Shown here: positions 13,901-27,800 of the stretch, in pieces
How positions within the stretch are numbered: position 1 is the first letter of the stretch
Layout: every line of letters starts with the position of its first letter
Assembly: GCA_013397115.1 (NCBI GenBank)
Contig: VWZW01004026.1
Coordinates: 744,652-808,651 of the forward strand
Length of the DNA: 64,000 nucleotides
Reading direction: 5' to 3'
From: Edolisoma coerulescens
Taxonomy: Eukaryota > Chordata > Aves > Passeriformes > Campephagidae
Position numbers and translations under genes: made by a program
The notes under the pieces: model-generated
Databases searched by the model: none
What the model saw: the letters and a program-made list of their open reading frames with translations, nothing else
What the model was told of the DNA's origin: nothing

Positions 13901-16900
13901 AAAGGAAGCAATGTTAGGGGAGCAGCACCTGGACAGAAATGTCTATATACAGCATTCTTTGCTTGGTTTTACCTGCAAGCAAGATTTCTTTCATATTCCT
14001 TCAATGGAATTTAAAGTCATAGGTAGAACAAGTCAGCCAATGTATCCACATCCATGCTAAACAAATACTTACATTTAACTTGCATAGTTTTCTTGGTGAT
14101 GCAGCAACCAAGAAAAAATTTTTTAGGTAACATGTGGCTTACATCCTTGTCATAAACAAGGCGAACTGAGTTCCTCAGAGTCCAAAGTGTTATGCGAATG
14201 GTTAAGGAGACAGAAAAGGGCCAATAGTTTCCAGAGTATTTTATCTTAATATTTTCCAGAAGAAAATTTCATGAGAGATAATAGTTTAATAATCTTTTAA
14301 AAATTAATAGTATGTAAAGATAGGTTCTTAAATCCACGTTACAGACTAATGAATAGCAGTTAGATTTGCAAAGCCATACACCTCAAAGCCTTCTGAAATT
14401 GTCTGGAGTTCCAGATGCTTATTGTTTGCATGCCTGTACATGACAAAAGCAGGAGTCAGAAGACCATGAAAACTGGCAAAAGAAAGTATCTGGAGCAACT
14501 TTTATTTAAGTGAGCTTAAGGACCTGAAGAGCCAAATTTCTAATGCTTTGATCTGAAAATTTTAATTCTCACAGTAAGTAGACTGAGCCAGATTTTGCTT
14601 CATTTTGCCTTTTCAAATTCAGTTTGCGTAGACTCTAGCAAAGTTTGTGTACTCTTTTTCATAACCTTGATGTATCAGTCAACACTTTACATACAGTCAG
14701 CTTTCCATTTTCATCCAGGGCAATAATTAAAGGCCAGTTTGTTTTGGGTTTGGTTTTATTCACCAGGAGAGGCTGAAGTAGGTGACAGGTTTTTGTTTCA
14801 ATAGTTAAGATCATTCGACTACAATGGGAAAAAACCATCTGCAACAAAAAACCCCAAAGCTATCAGTTTCTAAATGTTTCTTTCAAAAGTAATGTAACTA
14901 TTTTTAACATAGAAATTTATTCAACTTGCATAGTACAGTGTTTTAAGTCAGAAATCAATTATTTCAAGAGCAAAAAGCAAAAACAATAATCAAAGAAGGA
15001 ATGTACTGTGTATCGTGAATCTTTATATTCTGCTGTATCAAAAATATATTTGAGTGGTATGAATCTGCTTTTTAAACCTGGACAATAAATATCCCATTAC
15101 AAGCATAACCATCTTCTTTTCTACAAAAACAGACTGCTGTATGTAACTTGCCATCTGAAATTGTCAAGAACAATTTTTAAGAACGGTTTTTCGGTTTTTT
15201 TAAAGGATGCTTCCTTCTCTATTACTACAAATTTATTGGGAAGCACCAGGACAGAGGTGGTAAGAACTTGGGACCTTTGCATCAAGTACAGCTATTGTCT
15301 TCTGAAGACTGATATTTATGTCCAGAAAATTAAGCATGCAACAAAACAGAATGAAAACAAATTTAGGAATAAATGTAAGGACAAGGAACATTACAGATAT
15401 AATTATTTCTCTTCTGAAAAATAAAAACCATAAAAAGAGTAAACTCAAAGTTCTGTATTTCCTCTCAGTTTAATACTTTACAGTCCAAAATACACAGTTA
15501 CGTGGCATAAGATATCTCTGTTCTGTTTTTCAATCCAAATCCGATCCAATTTATACTCAAGATATTTTAGCACTTGCATTACATTCCCTTTTACACTACT
15601 TGTATTTTATTTTCTTCCTTGGAGCATCAGAACTGCTTGAGCAACCCTTTCCAATTTGTTGCTAAAACACATTAAAGCCCTATCAACTAAACACTGAAGC
15701 ACACATCAGCAGAGAACAGTCTCCTTCCTATCTATTTTATGTTATTGCATTGTACTACCCAAACACTACTAAAGTAGTGCTATGTAGGCCCAAGAGGGCA
15801 GTAAAGCAAGAGAAAATAAGGCACTTGAGTGAGGGATTACCCTGGACTATGGCCCCAGTTTTGCCAACAATAGCATAGCAAATATGTAGCGAACTCCGGG
15901 CAACACTACTAAATGAAGTCTTGCAAATGTTTATGTTCAAATTACTGTAAGACTACAAAAAAATTCATAAGAAAGAGCAGAAATAATTAACTTGCTTCAT
16001 GAGAACAACTTTTAGTTAAGAGTTCACTCTCACTCCACCAATTCACTGTGCTAAGGAGAGTCAAAAGTTGTAATCTACTCAAGAGAACAATAAAGACCAG
16101 TTACCATTTCTTCAAACCATCCCTCTCTAAGAGTAACCCAAAGGTACTGACCAACTTCACAATCTAGGATCAAAGAAGTTAATAGCATAGTATAGATTAA
16201 TACATACCTTTTTTTTAGATTTCAGTAAGTCAAGTTTTTATGAAGCTTAGAATTATCCATCACATCTCCTGAATCCAAGCAAACACTTTGATACTGCACA
16301 CATGCAGTGCAATAAAGTGATGCTCATGAAACCCCTGGAAACAACACAGTGCTTCTCCCTAACTACTCCATACCCCTGCAGCTTTCCAGGGAGCTAGCTA
16401 ATGCAGGTATGTCTGTATAACACTACACTGTTATCACTTATACTTTTAAACATTAAAACTTAATTTCCTAAATTTTAACTTAAAAAAAAAATCTACTTAA
16501 ATCTCAAAACTTGGGATATAGGGAATACATCCCTGATTAAGCAAACAGGTAAACCTGTTTCAAGTAAAAGCTCAGTTCCAAACACAATGCAACCCCACAA
16601 ACCCAAGGGATATCGAATAGGAAGTGAAGACTCCATTCAAGTACTGTTTAATACTTCAAAAAACCAAGCATTTTGAAAAAGCTGAAATTGTCTTTCCTAA
16701 GTTACACATAAAACCGTGAGTTACAACTACTGTCTTATTGCAGAAGACTGAAAAAATACCTACACATTCTCCAGTGGTTTAAAGTCTTCCAGCCAAGCTA
16801 AGTAATTTATTTCATAATTGCACCAAAGCTTCCATATTTTCTACAATCCAAAGATGTATCTACTAGCACAAACAAAAACTAGAAACGGAACCAGTTCTAT

Positions 16901-17480
16901 TTTTCCCACCCAGAGCAGAAATGCAGATGCATTATTCCTCGAGTACTTGTGCAAACAGCAACTCCCCAAGACAGGAGGCCTGCAGCAGGCATTTTTTAAC
17001 TACAGGTGTTTCAAGAGGATGGACATGGCATAAACATTCCTGGCCTGTAGGAAAGAGGGGTTGGGACTTCCCAGTGAAAGGGCACAAGAATTTTTTTAAG
17101 GGGAAGTCAGTTTCCCTGACTAAAGCATATTCTGCAAATAACTTCTTTAACGTAGTAAACTACTCCACAAGAAAAAAAAAATGTGTTCTAAACTAAGATG
17201 ATTTTGAAAACATAGGAAGACAAAAATAAAAAGAGGACAGAAAGACATAGCCAAAGTACCTCACATCACAGAAGCATCATCCTCTTGCACCTCTCAAAAC
17301 CCCGTTGTTTTGTAAAGGCTTTTTTCTTAAGCAAACGGGTTGGCATGGGCTAGTTGTTTTCTAAGAGAAGTGGCATCATTAGGGAAAGAGAACATAAAAA
17401 GCAGCTCGAAGAACAATGAAAGCGAGTAAAGTTTGCGGATTTGGTAATTCTTTTTGTTAAAGTCAAGTTCTTAAGTGCTG
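4941..17480. other. AT-rich non-coding DNA, inferred SOCS6 intron 1 (main part)
   Basis: About 12.5 kb of AT-rich sequence without a recognised gene or large repeat. It contains A- and T-runs (for example 8822-8872, with several A tracts) and a possible trace of a CR1 3' end near 6423-6450, too short to assign. The longest open frame is 172 codons on the minus strand at 4994-5512; it has no recognisable domain, and part of it looks exon-like (see findings). Reading this stretch as intron 1 of SOCS6 on the minus strand is inference from synteny. Confidence 0.35.
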
Positions 17481-17875
17481 TCTGTCACAGAAAGGAGCCT
17501 CTCTCGCTGGCCCCTTCGGGAGCCCTTGGCGCACCCTCACCTCGTAACAACCCGGGGCTCCTCCACAGCACAAACCCCGGCACCGGCTGCCCAAATTGCC
17601 ACCTCCGGACACCTGCCCCACCGGAGACGGGGACACCCAAGCCTCAGCTGAAGGCGTGTTTCACGACGGGGTGAAGGGAAATCAGCCCAAATCGGCCGCC
17701 CCCCATAATGTCACCAGTAGGCGCGGGGTGCATTCGGGCAGCGGCCCAGGGCAGGAGCGGGGGAGCCCGGCGGGCCCCGCTGCCGCGACCGGCGGGGGCC
17801 AGAGGCCGGCCTGGGCCCTCTCTTGTCACGGCGGGGGCTGGGCAGCGCCTCGCCGGCCCGGGCCCGGCGCTGCTT

Positions 17876-18363
17876 NNNNNNNNNNNNNNNNNNNNNNNNN
17901 NNNNNNNNNNNNNNNNNNNNNNNNNNNNNNNNNNNNNNNNNNNNNNNNNNNNNNNNNNNNNNNNNNNNNNNNNNNNNNNNNNNNNNNNNNNNNNNNNNNN
18001 NNNNNNNNNNNNNNNNNNNNNNNNNNNNNNNNNNNNNNNNNNNNNNNNNNNNNNNNNNNNNNNNNNNNNNNNNNNNNNNNNNNNNNNNNNNNNNNNNNNN
18101 NNNNNNNNNNNNNNNNNNNNNNNNNNNNNNNNNNNNNNNNNNNNNNNNNNNNNNNNNNNNNNNNNNNNNNNNNNNNNNNNNNNNNNNNNNNNNNNNNNNN
18201 NNNNNNNNNNNNNNNNNNNNNNNNNNNNNNNNNNNNNNNNNNNNNNNNNNNNNNNNNNNNNNNNNNNNNNNNNNNNNNNNNNNNNNNNNNNNNNNNNNNN
18301 NNNNNNNNNNNNNNNNNNNNNNNNNNNNNNNNNNNNNNNNNNNNNNNNNNNNNNNNNNNNNNN
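17876..18363. other. Assembly gap, 488 N
   Basis: An unbroken run of N inside the CpG island. Extreme GC content on both edges suggests sequencing dropout. The true length may differ from 488. A transcription start and much of a first exon could be hidden here. Open frames crossing the gap are meaningless. Confidence 0.99.
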
Positions 18364-18423
18364 AGCCCCTTCCCTGCCTCGGGTCGGGGCGCCTTGCCCC
18401 GTGCTCGTTCCCTCTTGGCGGCC

Positions 18424-18431
18424 GCGGGAAA
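18424..18431 (+). promoter_or_regulatory. E2F-like motif GCGGGAAA in the left CpG island
   Basis: GCGGGAAA matches the E2F consensus (TTTSSCGC on the other strand). It overlaps a perfect 7-base inverted repeat, CCGCGGG-AAA-CCCGCGG, at 18422-18438. A match this short in GC-rich DNA can arise by chance. Confidence 0.3.
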
Positions 18432-18829
18432 CCCGCGGGGGGCGGCCGGGAGCCGCGCTGGAATGGAGGCAGGGAGGGGGTCGGGCTTTGTTAGCCCCGG
18501 CCCTTTCCTCGCTCCCTCACCCGCTCCGGTGTGTGACCGCTCCGCTGGGCTACCGGAGCTCATCAACCAAGTTCACAGGGAGCTACTTCCCCTCTTCGTT
18601 CTGGGCGGGGGGCAGCCCCTCGCTGGTAGCGCCCGGCCGGAGGGGTCCCCTCGGCCGCCCCCGCAGCCCCGCCGCGAGCCGCCGGCCACGGGCGCTCCCC
18701 CGGAGGCCAGCGCTGCGCTGGAGAGGGAGCGGGAGAGGGAGGGAGGTGGTTTATCCTCCGCTTCACCTTCCCTCACACCTCCCTTGGCGTGAAAGCGACG
18801 CGCTAGAACAGGCATTACTTCTGTGCTTA

Positions 18830-21800
18830 ACTCTGCTTCACAGATCTCCACGAGAAAAGTGACACTAAACTTCAGGCATATCAGCTGTGCTGCAGCAACT
18901 TCAGCCAAGCAGACTGCTTTGATTGCTTGTTCTCCGGTCTCTTTTCTTAAAAAAAAAAAGCTAACTCGAGAGCAAGAAAACAATTCCTAATTTAGGATGT
19001 GCGAGACTGATGGAAGCGACTAGCAGGGGCGAAGAATTAAAATCTATGGACAATATGGCTCTTAAAAGTAGTCACAAGTCGTGTTTGCTGACTGATCTGG
19101 AGCTAGTAAAATACTACCTTTTTTTTCTGCTTGTGGTGTATATAACCGATGCAAATCAACAACCCGATTTGCACAGATAAGCATAATTTGCTTACCTATG
19201 TAGTCGCATGACAGTCAGTAAGATTATTCATATGACTCATTATGAAACTACTGATTTCAAGGTTAAAAAGAATCCGTTGAAACTCAAGATTGTGAGAATA
19301 TTCATGCACATTCTGCTTGAATTCTTCTATGAGATCAGAGGTGCTTGTGAGTTGAGGTCAGTGATTTGTTTAATTGCCAAGGTTATTTGAGGTCAATGTG
19401 CCCTGATTGCATTTACATTTTTATATCTCAGGCATTTATAGAGAGTTAAAGACTTTCCTTGAGTCTCATCCAAGGTTCGTTTATTTCTTTAGGTATCTGA
19501 TCAACCTCAGTTTCTGGCAGGCCAGGACCATTTCAGGAGATGATGACTCTAATCAGGGTTGCAGAAAGAAATTTTTTTTTTTTCAAATATAAAGTTTGGC
19601 TTTTTCGTTTTTATATAAAATGGCTTATGTTTTTGTTAAGTATTTTAGATTAAAACTGTTTGTTTTACAATTATGATTACATGTTATCAGTGGTATAACA
19701 AAGCTAAGAATCGCTTCAAGTGGATCACATGAAACCCTATGGATTTTAACTTTTGTTTGTAAAACCAATATTGTTGATATGAAAAATACAAATGACTTTC
19801 TAGGTTGGCAGTGGTGTTCAAAGAAAGAAAGAAAATTAAATAAGTAACAAAATACTAGCTTTTTTTTTTTTTTTACAACATAGAGGGTTCCTTTTTTTCC
19901 CTAGATGAACTGTTGTAAGTTTAGCAACCTAGTTAAAAAGGGGAATAAGAGAGAGCAAGAAAGGCTCTGATTGGGAAAGTTTTGGTTTAATTTTTGTGCA
20001 CTTCTGTCATTTCCTCAAACAAGAAGTTTTTCTTTGTGTGTGTGTGTGTGTGTGTGTTCGTACCTTCTTCTTGGGCCTCCTTTTCCTTTGGATACAAGCA
20101 TTTGAACAAGTAATTATTTTCAGGATCCTGCTGGCATTTGTGCTTGACACATATATGTAGTATTAACTTAAGCCGTGTTTTCAGCAGCAGCTGTGGGACA
20201 ATAGCAGCCGTATGTGAAGAAGTCAACTGGGCTAAAAATGTTTGTCCTTCATTTTGCTTTCAGGGAGCTTTAACCATAGGCAACTTTTGCAGTTGTCTAT
20301 ATTGCATGTGAGACAAATTTTTCAAATGGTCTTAGAAATCTTATTCTACAGTCTCCCACATTATTAAAAAACAGTTGAGGCTGGATGATGATGTTTTCCA
20401 GCCCATGTGTTGACCAAAGGTTTCCATGTGTCTGAAACTGCCCCCTTGTCAGTCTTATGAATCCTAGGACTTAGCTTTTTGAAGAAATGGGACTGATAGA
20501 CAACAGGAAGGTTGAAGAAAAGTAATGCAAAACATGTGGTAGCTTTTTCCCCCATGTCTTCCATACCTTAACTTTCTTCTCACTAGGGATGATGCTAAAT
20601 ATGGCTTAAATTTGCATCACTACTCCAAGTACTCACCTTCCTCATTTTCTCTCCTTCAGCTTCCTTCCTCCTGCCCAGGCACACCCGTCACTTTTTTCAC
20701 GGTGACTCCAGGCCTCATTGGTCTTCTCTAAGCCAGCTCAGGTGGCAAAATCTCTTGAGGTTCATTTTCCTAACAATAAATCATGGCATAAAGAAGAATC
20801 AGTGCCTTATTTCTCACATCGCGTTCTTCTCCATAGACTACCAGTGTGCTCTTGGCTTGTCTCAAGCTTAACATACAGCTTCAAGTTTGGGATAGACTTT
20901 TTCCCATCGAAATGTGGTAGCAAGCAGCCATATCCCAGTGAGGGCAACAGTTTATCACCAAGCCTGAATTCACATAAGTGTGCTACTGATGTTGCATCTT
21001 GGATGGCAGACAAGGAGAATGTAAGCAGGATCACTCAGATTAATTTTTCTTGGCTTAAAAACACATATTGAACTAAATTGGGCTGTTCGTACATTCAGGC
21101 ATCTTGTTTTAATGCTCTCTGTATGTATCACTTGTCAGACTTGCCTAACAGTTGCTAGATTTTGTTTAAAATGATGAGAACTAGAAATTTGGGTTTACTT
21201 ATAGAAAATTCAAATCTTTCATATCTGATTTCCTTATATTTGTGAGCATCTAAAATCAGGAGCTCTACACCCAGTTTTAATTATTTTGGGGTTTGCATGT
21301 TGATGAGTTCTCTATTTTGATATGCTTATGTCTTTTTTCTCATTATACTCAAAAGTGTGATTATAAATTATTTAATTATTTTTGAGATCAGAATGTGCAT
21401 ATACAAATCTGTAGTTCAGAGGGACAGGTGAGAAACCTACATTATGAGCATTCATTGACAACAAAGCCAATGTTACGTCCACTATATCTAATTTTTTTTC
21501 TTATTGCTACCTACCTGCCTGGCAGAGATTATCATCATCTTGTAACAACTTCCCTGGCCCTGTTTCTTTGGCCTGAATTGTGGCAGGTTAGTGCCTTTGT
21601 CTTATTGTTCTTGCAGGCATATAATTGTGATTGTATTTTAAGGACCCAAATGCCTTCCTTTCCTGTTCTGTTAAGCATATTTCAGAAAGGGAATTTGTTG
21701 TCATTTTACTAAAATGTTCAAATTATTGTAGTGCTTTACAGGAACTTGATCTTTCAGATGGTAAGTGTTCAGATGGCCTTGAAAAAACGTATGCTTTTAA

Positions 21801-24800
21801 GGAAAGCCATATATACAAAATCACTAAATTGCTGGTCATTTTTTGTAACTGTGGCCTAATTTTCTGATTTTTTTAATTCCTGTAGTCCTTTCTAATTATG
21901 TGCATTTCATGTATTCCTTTGTTTGTATTTTTAAATAATATTGTATATTTATATTCCTATGTTATAATATGTTTTAGAAATCCTTATATATCACATCATC
22001 ACATATAGTTTTCAAACACTGTAGGTTGCTTGTTCCACTTCATTTCCTTTATAGATTCCTGCACATTTCTGTTGATAAATTCCATTTCTATTATAAAAGT
22101 TAACTTATGTAAACATTTTCAAAGTGGGGTTTTTTTCCCCTTTTTTTTGGAGGGACTTCCCCCTCCACCCAGCTTAATAATATTGTTACGAAAAAACCCC
22201 ACCAAATGAGGTGAAGTATACAGGAAGTTCTTTCACACAGACTAACCTTTTGTCTCAGATTGGAGTTAAATTTGCATTATTTACTGACACTGCTGAAATT
22301 AGTTTAATGTATAGATGGCATTAAGACCTCTTACAGCTACTAAAGAACGGTCATACATAAAAATAATGTGCTACATTTTAACCAGAGTACTGCTACTGCT
22401 TCTGCTTCATGCTGTGGTTATATCATGATATGCTATATCTCTTATGATTATGGATAAAAAACCAGTCCTAATTTATTTAGGTGTTTTTCTAAAATACACC
22501 TATTTTTGAGTGCCACTCAGCTCTTTCATTTAATGTCATTTCAAGAGGAAATATTCTTAAAAATTATTGATGTGCACCTCTGAAATTAAGATTCTTACAT
22601 TCATTACAAAGTTTTCTGCTGATGATAGGGGTTGTTCATTTTTTTAGCAAGAGCACAGCTCAATATTTACTCATGTCAAAGTTTTCTAACAATTATATTA
22701 CAGTAGAAAACAACATAAAGCAAAATGACATCGCTAATAACAGCACAAGGGGACTAACTTCTAATCTATTGGGTAATTGAGAAAGGGAATCATTTTAATT
22801 GTTTATGTGCCAAAACCTGAATATTCAGGGTAAATTTGGCCTCACAAATTGATTCCTGTTAAAGTCAGAGAAATAAGATACCACTTCTCTAGTCGACAAA
22901 GATGCACAGTAAATCATGACTGTAGTTGGCTGCAAATAGCTCTATACGGCGAGGTTAGCCTATGTATCTTATTCATTGACTGCCCATGTTGTACACTAGC
23001 TTGTAATCTGGTTCAGGTCTGCACTGAGTCACGAAGATTTGGAGATTCAGAAAGATAGGCAAGGTGCAGAACTTGTCCCAGCTCAGACCTCATCGGTGTA
23101 ATCACTGTTGACACAAACAGTCTGAACTTCTTGGCACAGAGGACTTTGACCTGGAGCAGGACATAGCTAACAAAGACAATATATATGAAGCCTGTACTCT
23201 CAAAGCCAATGCACTGGTGCAGATATAGCTTGTTTCATCTGTTTCCCCATACTATTTCATCAGAATAATATATATAGAAAGCTACGGTCATGTATTTTTC
23301 ATGTAACAGTCAGTAAAGCAGCAACTTCAGAGAGACTTCCTTCTTCAACTTGTAGTGTTTCTTCTGTTAAAATGTAAAGTATGTATCCAGTAAGAATTTT
23401 TATGGCTACTGGTGTCACATCTTTTTTTTTAAAGAAAACAAAATTATGTTTGGAACATTATATTCTCCCCTGTAGCCAGATTTATTATATTGAATATCTT
23501 AATTGTTCTTTACCATGCAGCTCATGAGCTTGGCTTTTTAGCCCTTACTTCAGTATTTACAACTGGCCCAAGGAGTTCACCAAGAGACAGTAATTTTGGA
23601 AAGCAAGTGCCAAAGACAAACCAAAATAAATTCAAATGTCACTTTCCTATACTTAAACATTCTGAGCTTCAGGTCATGGTTTTGCCATAGGTCTGGAGGA
23701 TCAAATGAGATTTGTGTGATTTGACTGAGATTGTGCCAAGGGTGTGTGTTGCTCTGTTTTCTGATTTCTCTATTTGAGGGAGTGAAACTGGTCCAAAAAA
23801 TGTTGTGCTTGAACTGCTTTTTCAGAGTAGAATTCATGACAAAAGTGTGCCCCAAAATTTTCAAATCTAAAACTGGTAATTTAAAAAGAAACAATTTTAT
23901 TTTTCAGAAGTTTATTGTTCTTAAGCAGGACTATTTAAAAGGAGAAGAAGCTGTGGTTTATTTTGTCATCTTTAAGGGGAAATAGAGGAAGGAATAAAAA
24001 AGGGAAAAGGATTTAGAAGATGACTTACTCTTTCCTTTTACAGGCATAAATATATTTTAAAACTTATGAGGTAATATTATTTTTGCATTTTTTCTTCACC
24101 CAGCTCCTGTTAGAGTTATATGAGGAATAAGCATACAGCTGTAGCTAGAATTTTATTGAAAAACCTAAATATAAAGGTTCGTTGACATCAAGAATCATAC
24201 TTACATCATTAGACCACATAAAAGGATGCAAAGTGTAGATGCCGAGTCATAATGTTCATTGCAAAGGATTATATTAAATTTTACAATGTCTAAAAGCAGT
24301 AGTAGCAGGTGTGCCTTGAAATTAATGTTCTACTTGCTGTGTAACAACTGATTGTTCCCTTTGGCTTTAAGTGTTGCAGCCATTTCCTTAGTTATGAAAA
24401 AGAAGGTCAAATGGGTTCTTTTCCGTCCTCTTCTTAAGAATATCCTTTTAAAAACTTGCATAAAAGCACAATAAATACTCAGTTCACGGGCAGAAGCATA
24501 TTAAAAACCAGCAAACAAACAAGCCTGCCCCTAAAATGGAGGTATGGTTGCAGGAAGTCATTTCACAATATCAGCTGAGCAGTTCTTGTCAAACCTTGAT
24601 TGTCCTTTCCTTCCAGTTCACAGAAAAGATCCACATTTACTTCAACACTGTAACGCTCTGCCTGTGATGCCATGAGCAATTTCTCTTGATTTCTGAACTC
24701 CCTCTGACTTCACCTAGATTCATGGTGCTCCAGTATTCTCATTTCTCAGGTGCTTAGCCTTACACTCTTGGCTAGATCAAGAGCTGCCCTGATATTCTTC

Positions 24801-27800
24801 TTTCTCAAGATCTTATCATTAGAGGGTGTACCTGCAACTGCTAGTTTTAATTGAAAATAGTTTGTCAATAATTTTAACCCATATTTTTTATATTTATAAA
24901 TCACAAGTAAAATAAAAAAGAAGAAGACTTTGGGCTGTATCAGTCAAGCAATAAAATTCACAGCTTTCTGGAATAAAATTTAGTATTGTTGAAGAAACAA
25001 TGTTTAAATCTAGATGGCTTGCAGAGGTACATATGGAACTTCTCACATTTAGGTCACAAGTTCAAACATGGTCTTCATTAGCTGCAAATTAAAACTATCA
25101 ATAACTGACATCCGTTACATAGCCAATATGGAATGAGTTGCTTTCTGAAGTGGATGGCTCAGAAGACATAATTGGTGAACTTGTTTCTAAATGCTCTCTA
25201 AAAATGCATACTTAGAGATGTTTGTTCTCAAAAATGAGTAATCTTATCTCTCAGAAAGAAGTCAACAGTACCAACCTCTACAATTTGGCACAACACTCTT
25301 ACTACTTTTGTAATTGCAACAAGTAATAAAATACTAACATTAAGAACTCTTTTGTACATGAAACCTACTTTCTCATTGAAGTCAGAGCTTTCAACTACAG
25401 TTCTTTACATACGTGCTGATCTCTCAGCAGAGGTGAAGCTGATTGGCAAGGCAGAATGGAAAAGCCCCTTGCCTGCACTAGGCATTTTCGATAGCCCTTG
25501 GTCACAAGTCAGATCACTGTGAGATCCTGAAATGGCATTGTGTGCATTAGGAAACAGCCTACTGTGCCTCTACATACCATTTTCAGAAACATCCTGAGAA
25601 CATTTTATGAAGTTGTCTATGCAAGTGTAGACCGCACTGAGTCAGTCCATTAAATTTGGATTGTTCTCCAGAAGTAAGTTTGTCAAATTCATCACATAAA
25701 GCACCTTGAACATTTGAAAAATATGAGAACAAGATTCAGAAAAGGTGAAAACCCTCATATGATGATTGGGTGTGTAGGTTGTTTTCAGTATGCAAAAGAG
25801 TCAGGAAATACTCTGTCAGCTGATCTGTCTGCTAGTTGGTGACCAAAGACAGAGTTGCAGTAGTAAGGGAATGATCTTTTGTATAATCCTTCTTCCACAA
25901 AAGCTTTTTGGATCCCTTAAGCACTTCACTGCTTTTTATTTATGAAGCAGAAAATTTTTTCACTGTTGATTATAGTGTAGCAAAATTCTTTTTAGTCATA
26001 CTATTCTCTTTTAAGTTTATGTAACTGGAGGCATCTTTTGGAAAACAATTGAAAGAAAGACTCAGTGACTACAGCCTGGACATGCTGAAGATCATATCAC
26101 AGCTCTCATTCCTTTCATGCAGGAACTTTATAAAAGAAAAGAGAAGCGCTGAATATGCAGCGTGTTCTTCCAAAGCTGGAAATTATTACTGATGTAAATA
26201 ACACTGCAGCATCTTCTTTCCATTGCATGTGTGGTGTACTTGAATGTGCGTCTTAATACACCACTAAAATCAACATTGGTAAAGGCAACACTAAGAATGA
26301 TATAGTCCTAAACTCCAGGATTGAAGTGTTTCAGCTGAAACTGATAAATAAAGCTATTCTTTTAGAGAAAAAAAAGGAGATTAATATGTTTGCTGAACAT
26401 GCTCACATAGTGAATACACAAACACAGTCTCTTTTGTGGGTAAAAATCAGATTTTAGCTGGATATCAAATTTTGCTGCAGAAAAGAAAATGCTTTGATGG
26501 AAGCAATGGGATTCTACTAAGTAGCATGCATTCAGGGCAGATTTTCAAAGATGTGAAGGGCACTTAGATCAGTTAGGTGCCTCATGGATCTTCATGCCTT
26601 TGAAAACACATCCTCTCTTGCTCTGTTAGGATTTTCTTAACGCAGAATTTCTCTTCTTTTATGACTCATCTCTATCACGTCTTTGCTGTAAATAAAACAT
26701 ATTCTTGGTTTTATAAATATGTTGATAGGCAGCACGGAAAACATTAATCACTGTAAAGCTGAAGGATACTTAGCAAAAGTGAAGTGCATCAATTGAGAAA
26801 TGTTGATTTAAATAGTATTCAATGGCTACAGAAAGCTCTATGCAATCTCACTATTTTCACACAAGAAAGGCAATTTTATCATACAAGAAAAATAATAACA
26901 TTTCTGTTTTTCTCATCTGGAAAAAAAGACAACGAAACAAAGATATTTAAAAACATATTATTTTGCACTAATATTAAGAAGTTATAGAACACATTGACAA
27001 ATATAGAATACTACTTTTTTCATAATGATACCCATTTTTCATAAAAATAAGAAAATGCTTAAATACTGGTAATATGTAGGTATATACCTAGTGGGAGCAA
27101 TTTTCATATGTAGATAACTAAAGATAGATCCTTACATATCAATCAGCATTTAATTTTTTATTGGTGAAAATTTGAAACCGAGCCTTTATTCTATGTGAAT
27201 CCTTAGCAAAATTGCTGTTCACTTCAGGATGACAGTGGCTTCCTCACTCTTGTTTAAATGCTAACTAGAATGGCAGTATTAAATATACTACTGAATGCTA
27301 AATCATTCCTGTAGCAATGTAAAGACAAAGTTAATGGGATTTCATTTTAAAACTTTCCAGCTTCAGATTCAGAGAAACTACTTCTTTTTTTATATTATTA
27401 AAAACATCAAAATTAGCTAAATGGAACATCAAAAGCAAATTAATATAAACAGAAATGACAACTTTTGTTGTATTAGAAGAGGAAATTGCTCAAAATTACT
27501 CTTGTAAAAATGCTCTATTTAATACTTTAAATTTTTGAGAACTGTTTTACTATTATTGATCATTACATCAAATTATTGCTGGCTGTTGCTCATTCTTGGT
27601 TGAACTGGTATCAATAAATATGAATTGTTGTACAATTCTGCTTTTTTGTCCACAGCATTTAGGTTCAGCACTGTAAGTGAAAAACTGCCCTTAAATATAT
27701 AATTTCAATGAGATTTAATATACTCATTATTGCCACATTTTCTTTTAAGTGTATTTAATCTTAATCAAGGACTTTTTAAGATCAATACTATTACATACTA

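Larger units (their letters stand above)
17480..18830 (-). promoter_or_regulatory. SOCS6: CpG island, inferred SOCS6 promoter and non-coding exon 1
   Basis: A sharp shift from AT-rich DNA to CpG-dense, GC-rich sequence from about 17480 to 18830, interrupted by the assembly gap. Islands of this size in birds usually mark promoters. No protein of a known family is encoded. On the minus strand a good splice donor, CGAG|GTGAGG, lies at 17537-17542, with the exon side to its right, as expected for the end of a 5'-UTR exon. In human, SOCS6 (an SH2 and SOCS-box suppressor of cytokine signalling) starts divergently from RTTN and has a non-coding first exon. That makes it the leading candidate. The gene name is synteny-based, not read from protein sequence. 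Confidence 0.45.

Noticed and set aside
17596..18862. Long open frames of 223-398 codons across the left CpG island
   Set aside because: They run through 488 N and GC-rich DNA with no stops; the translated parts have no protein-like conservation.
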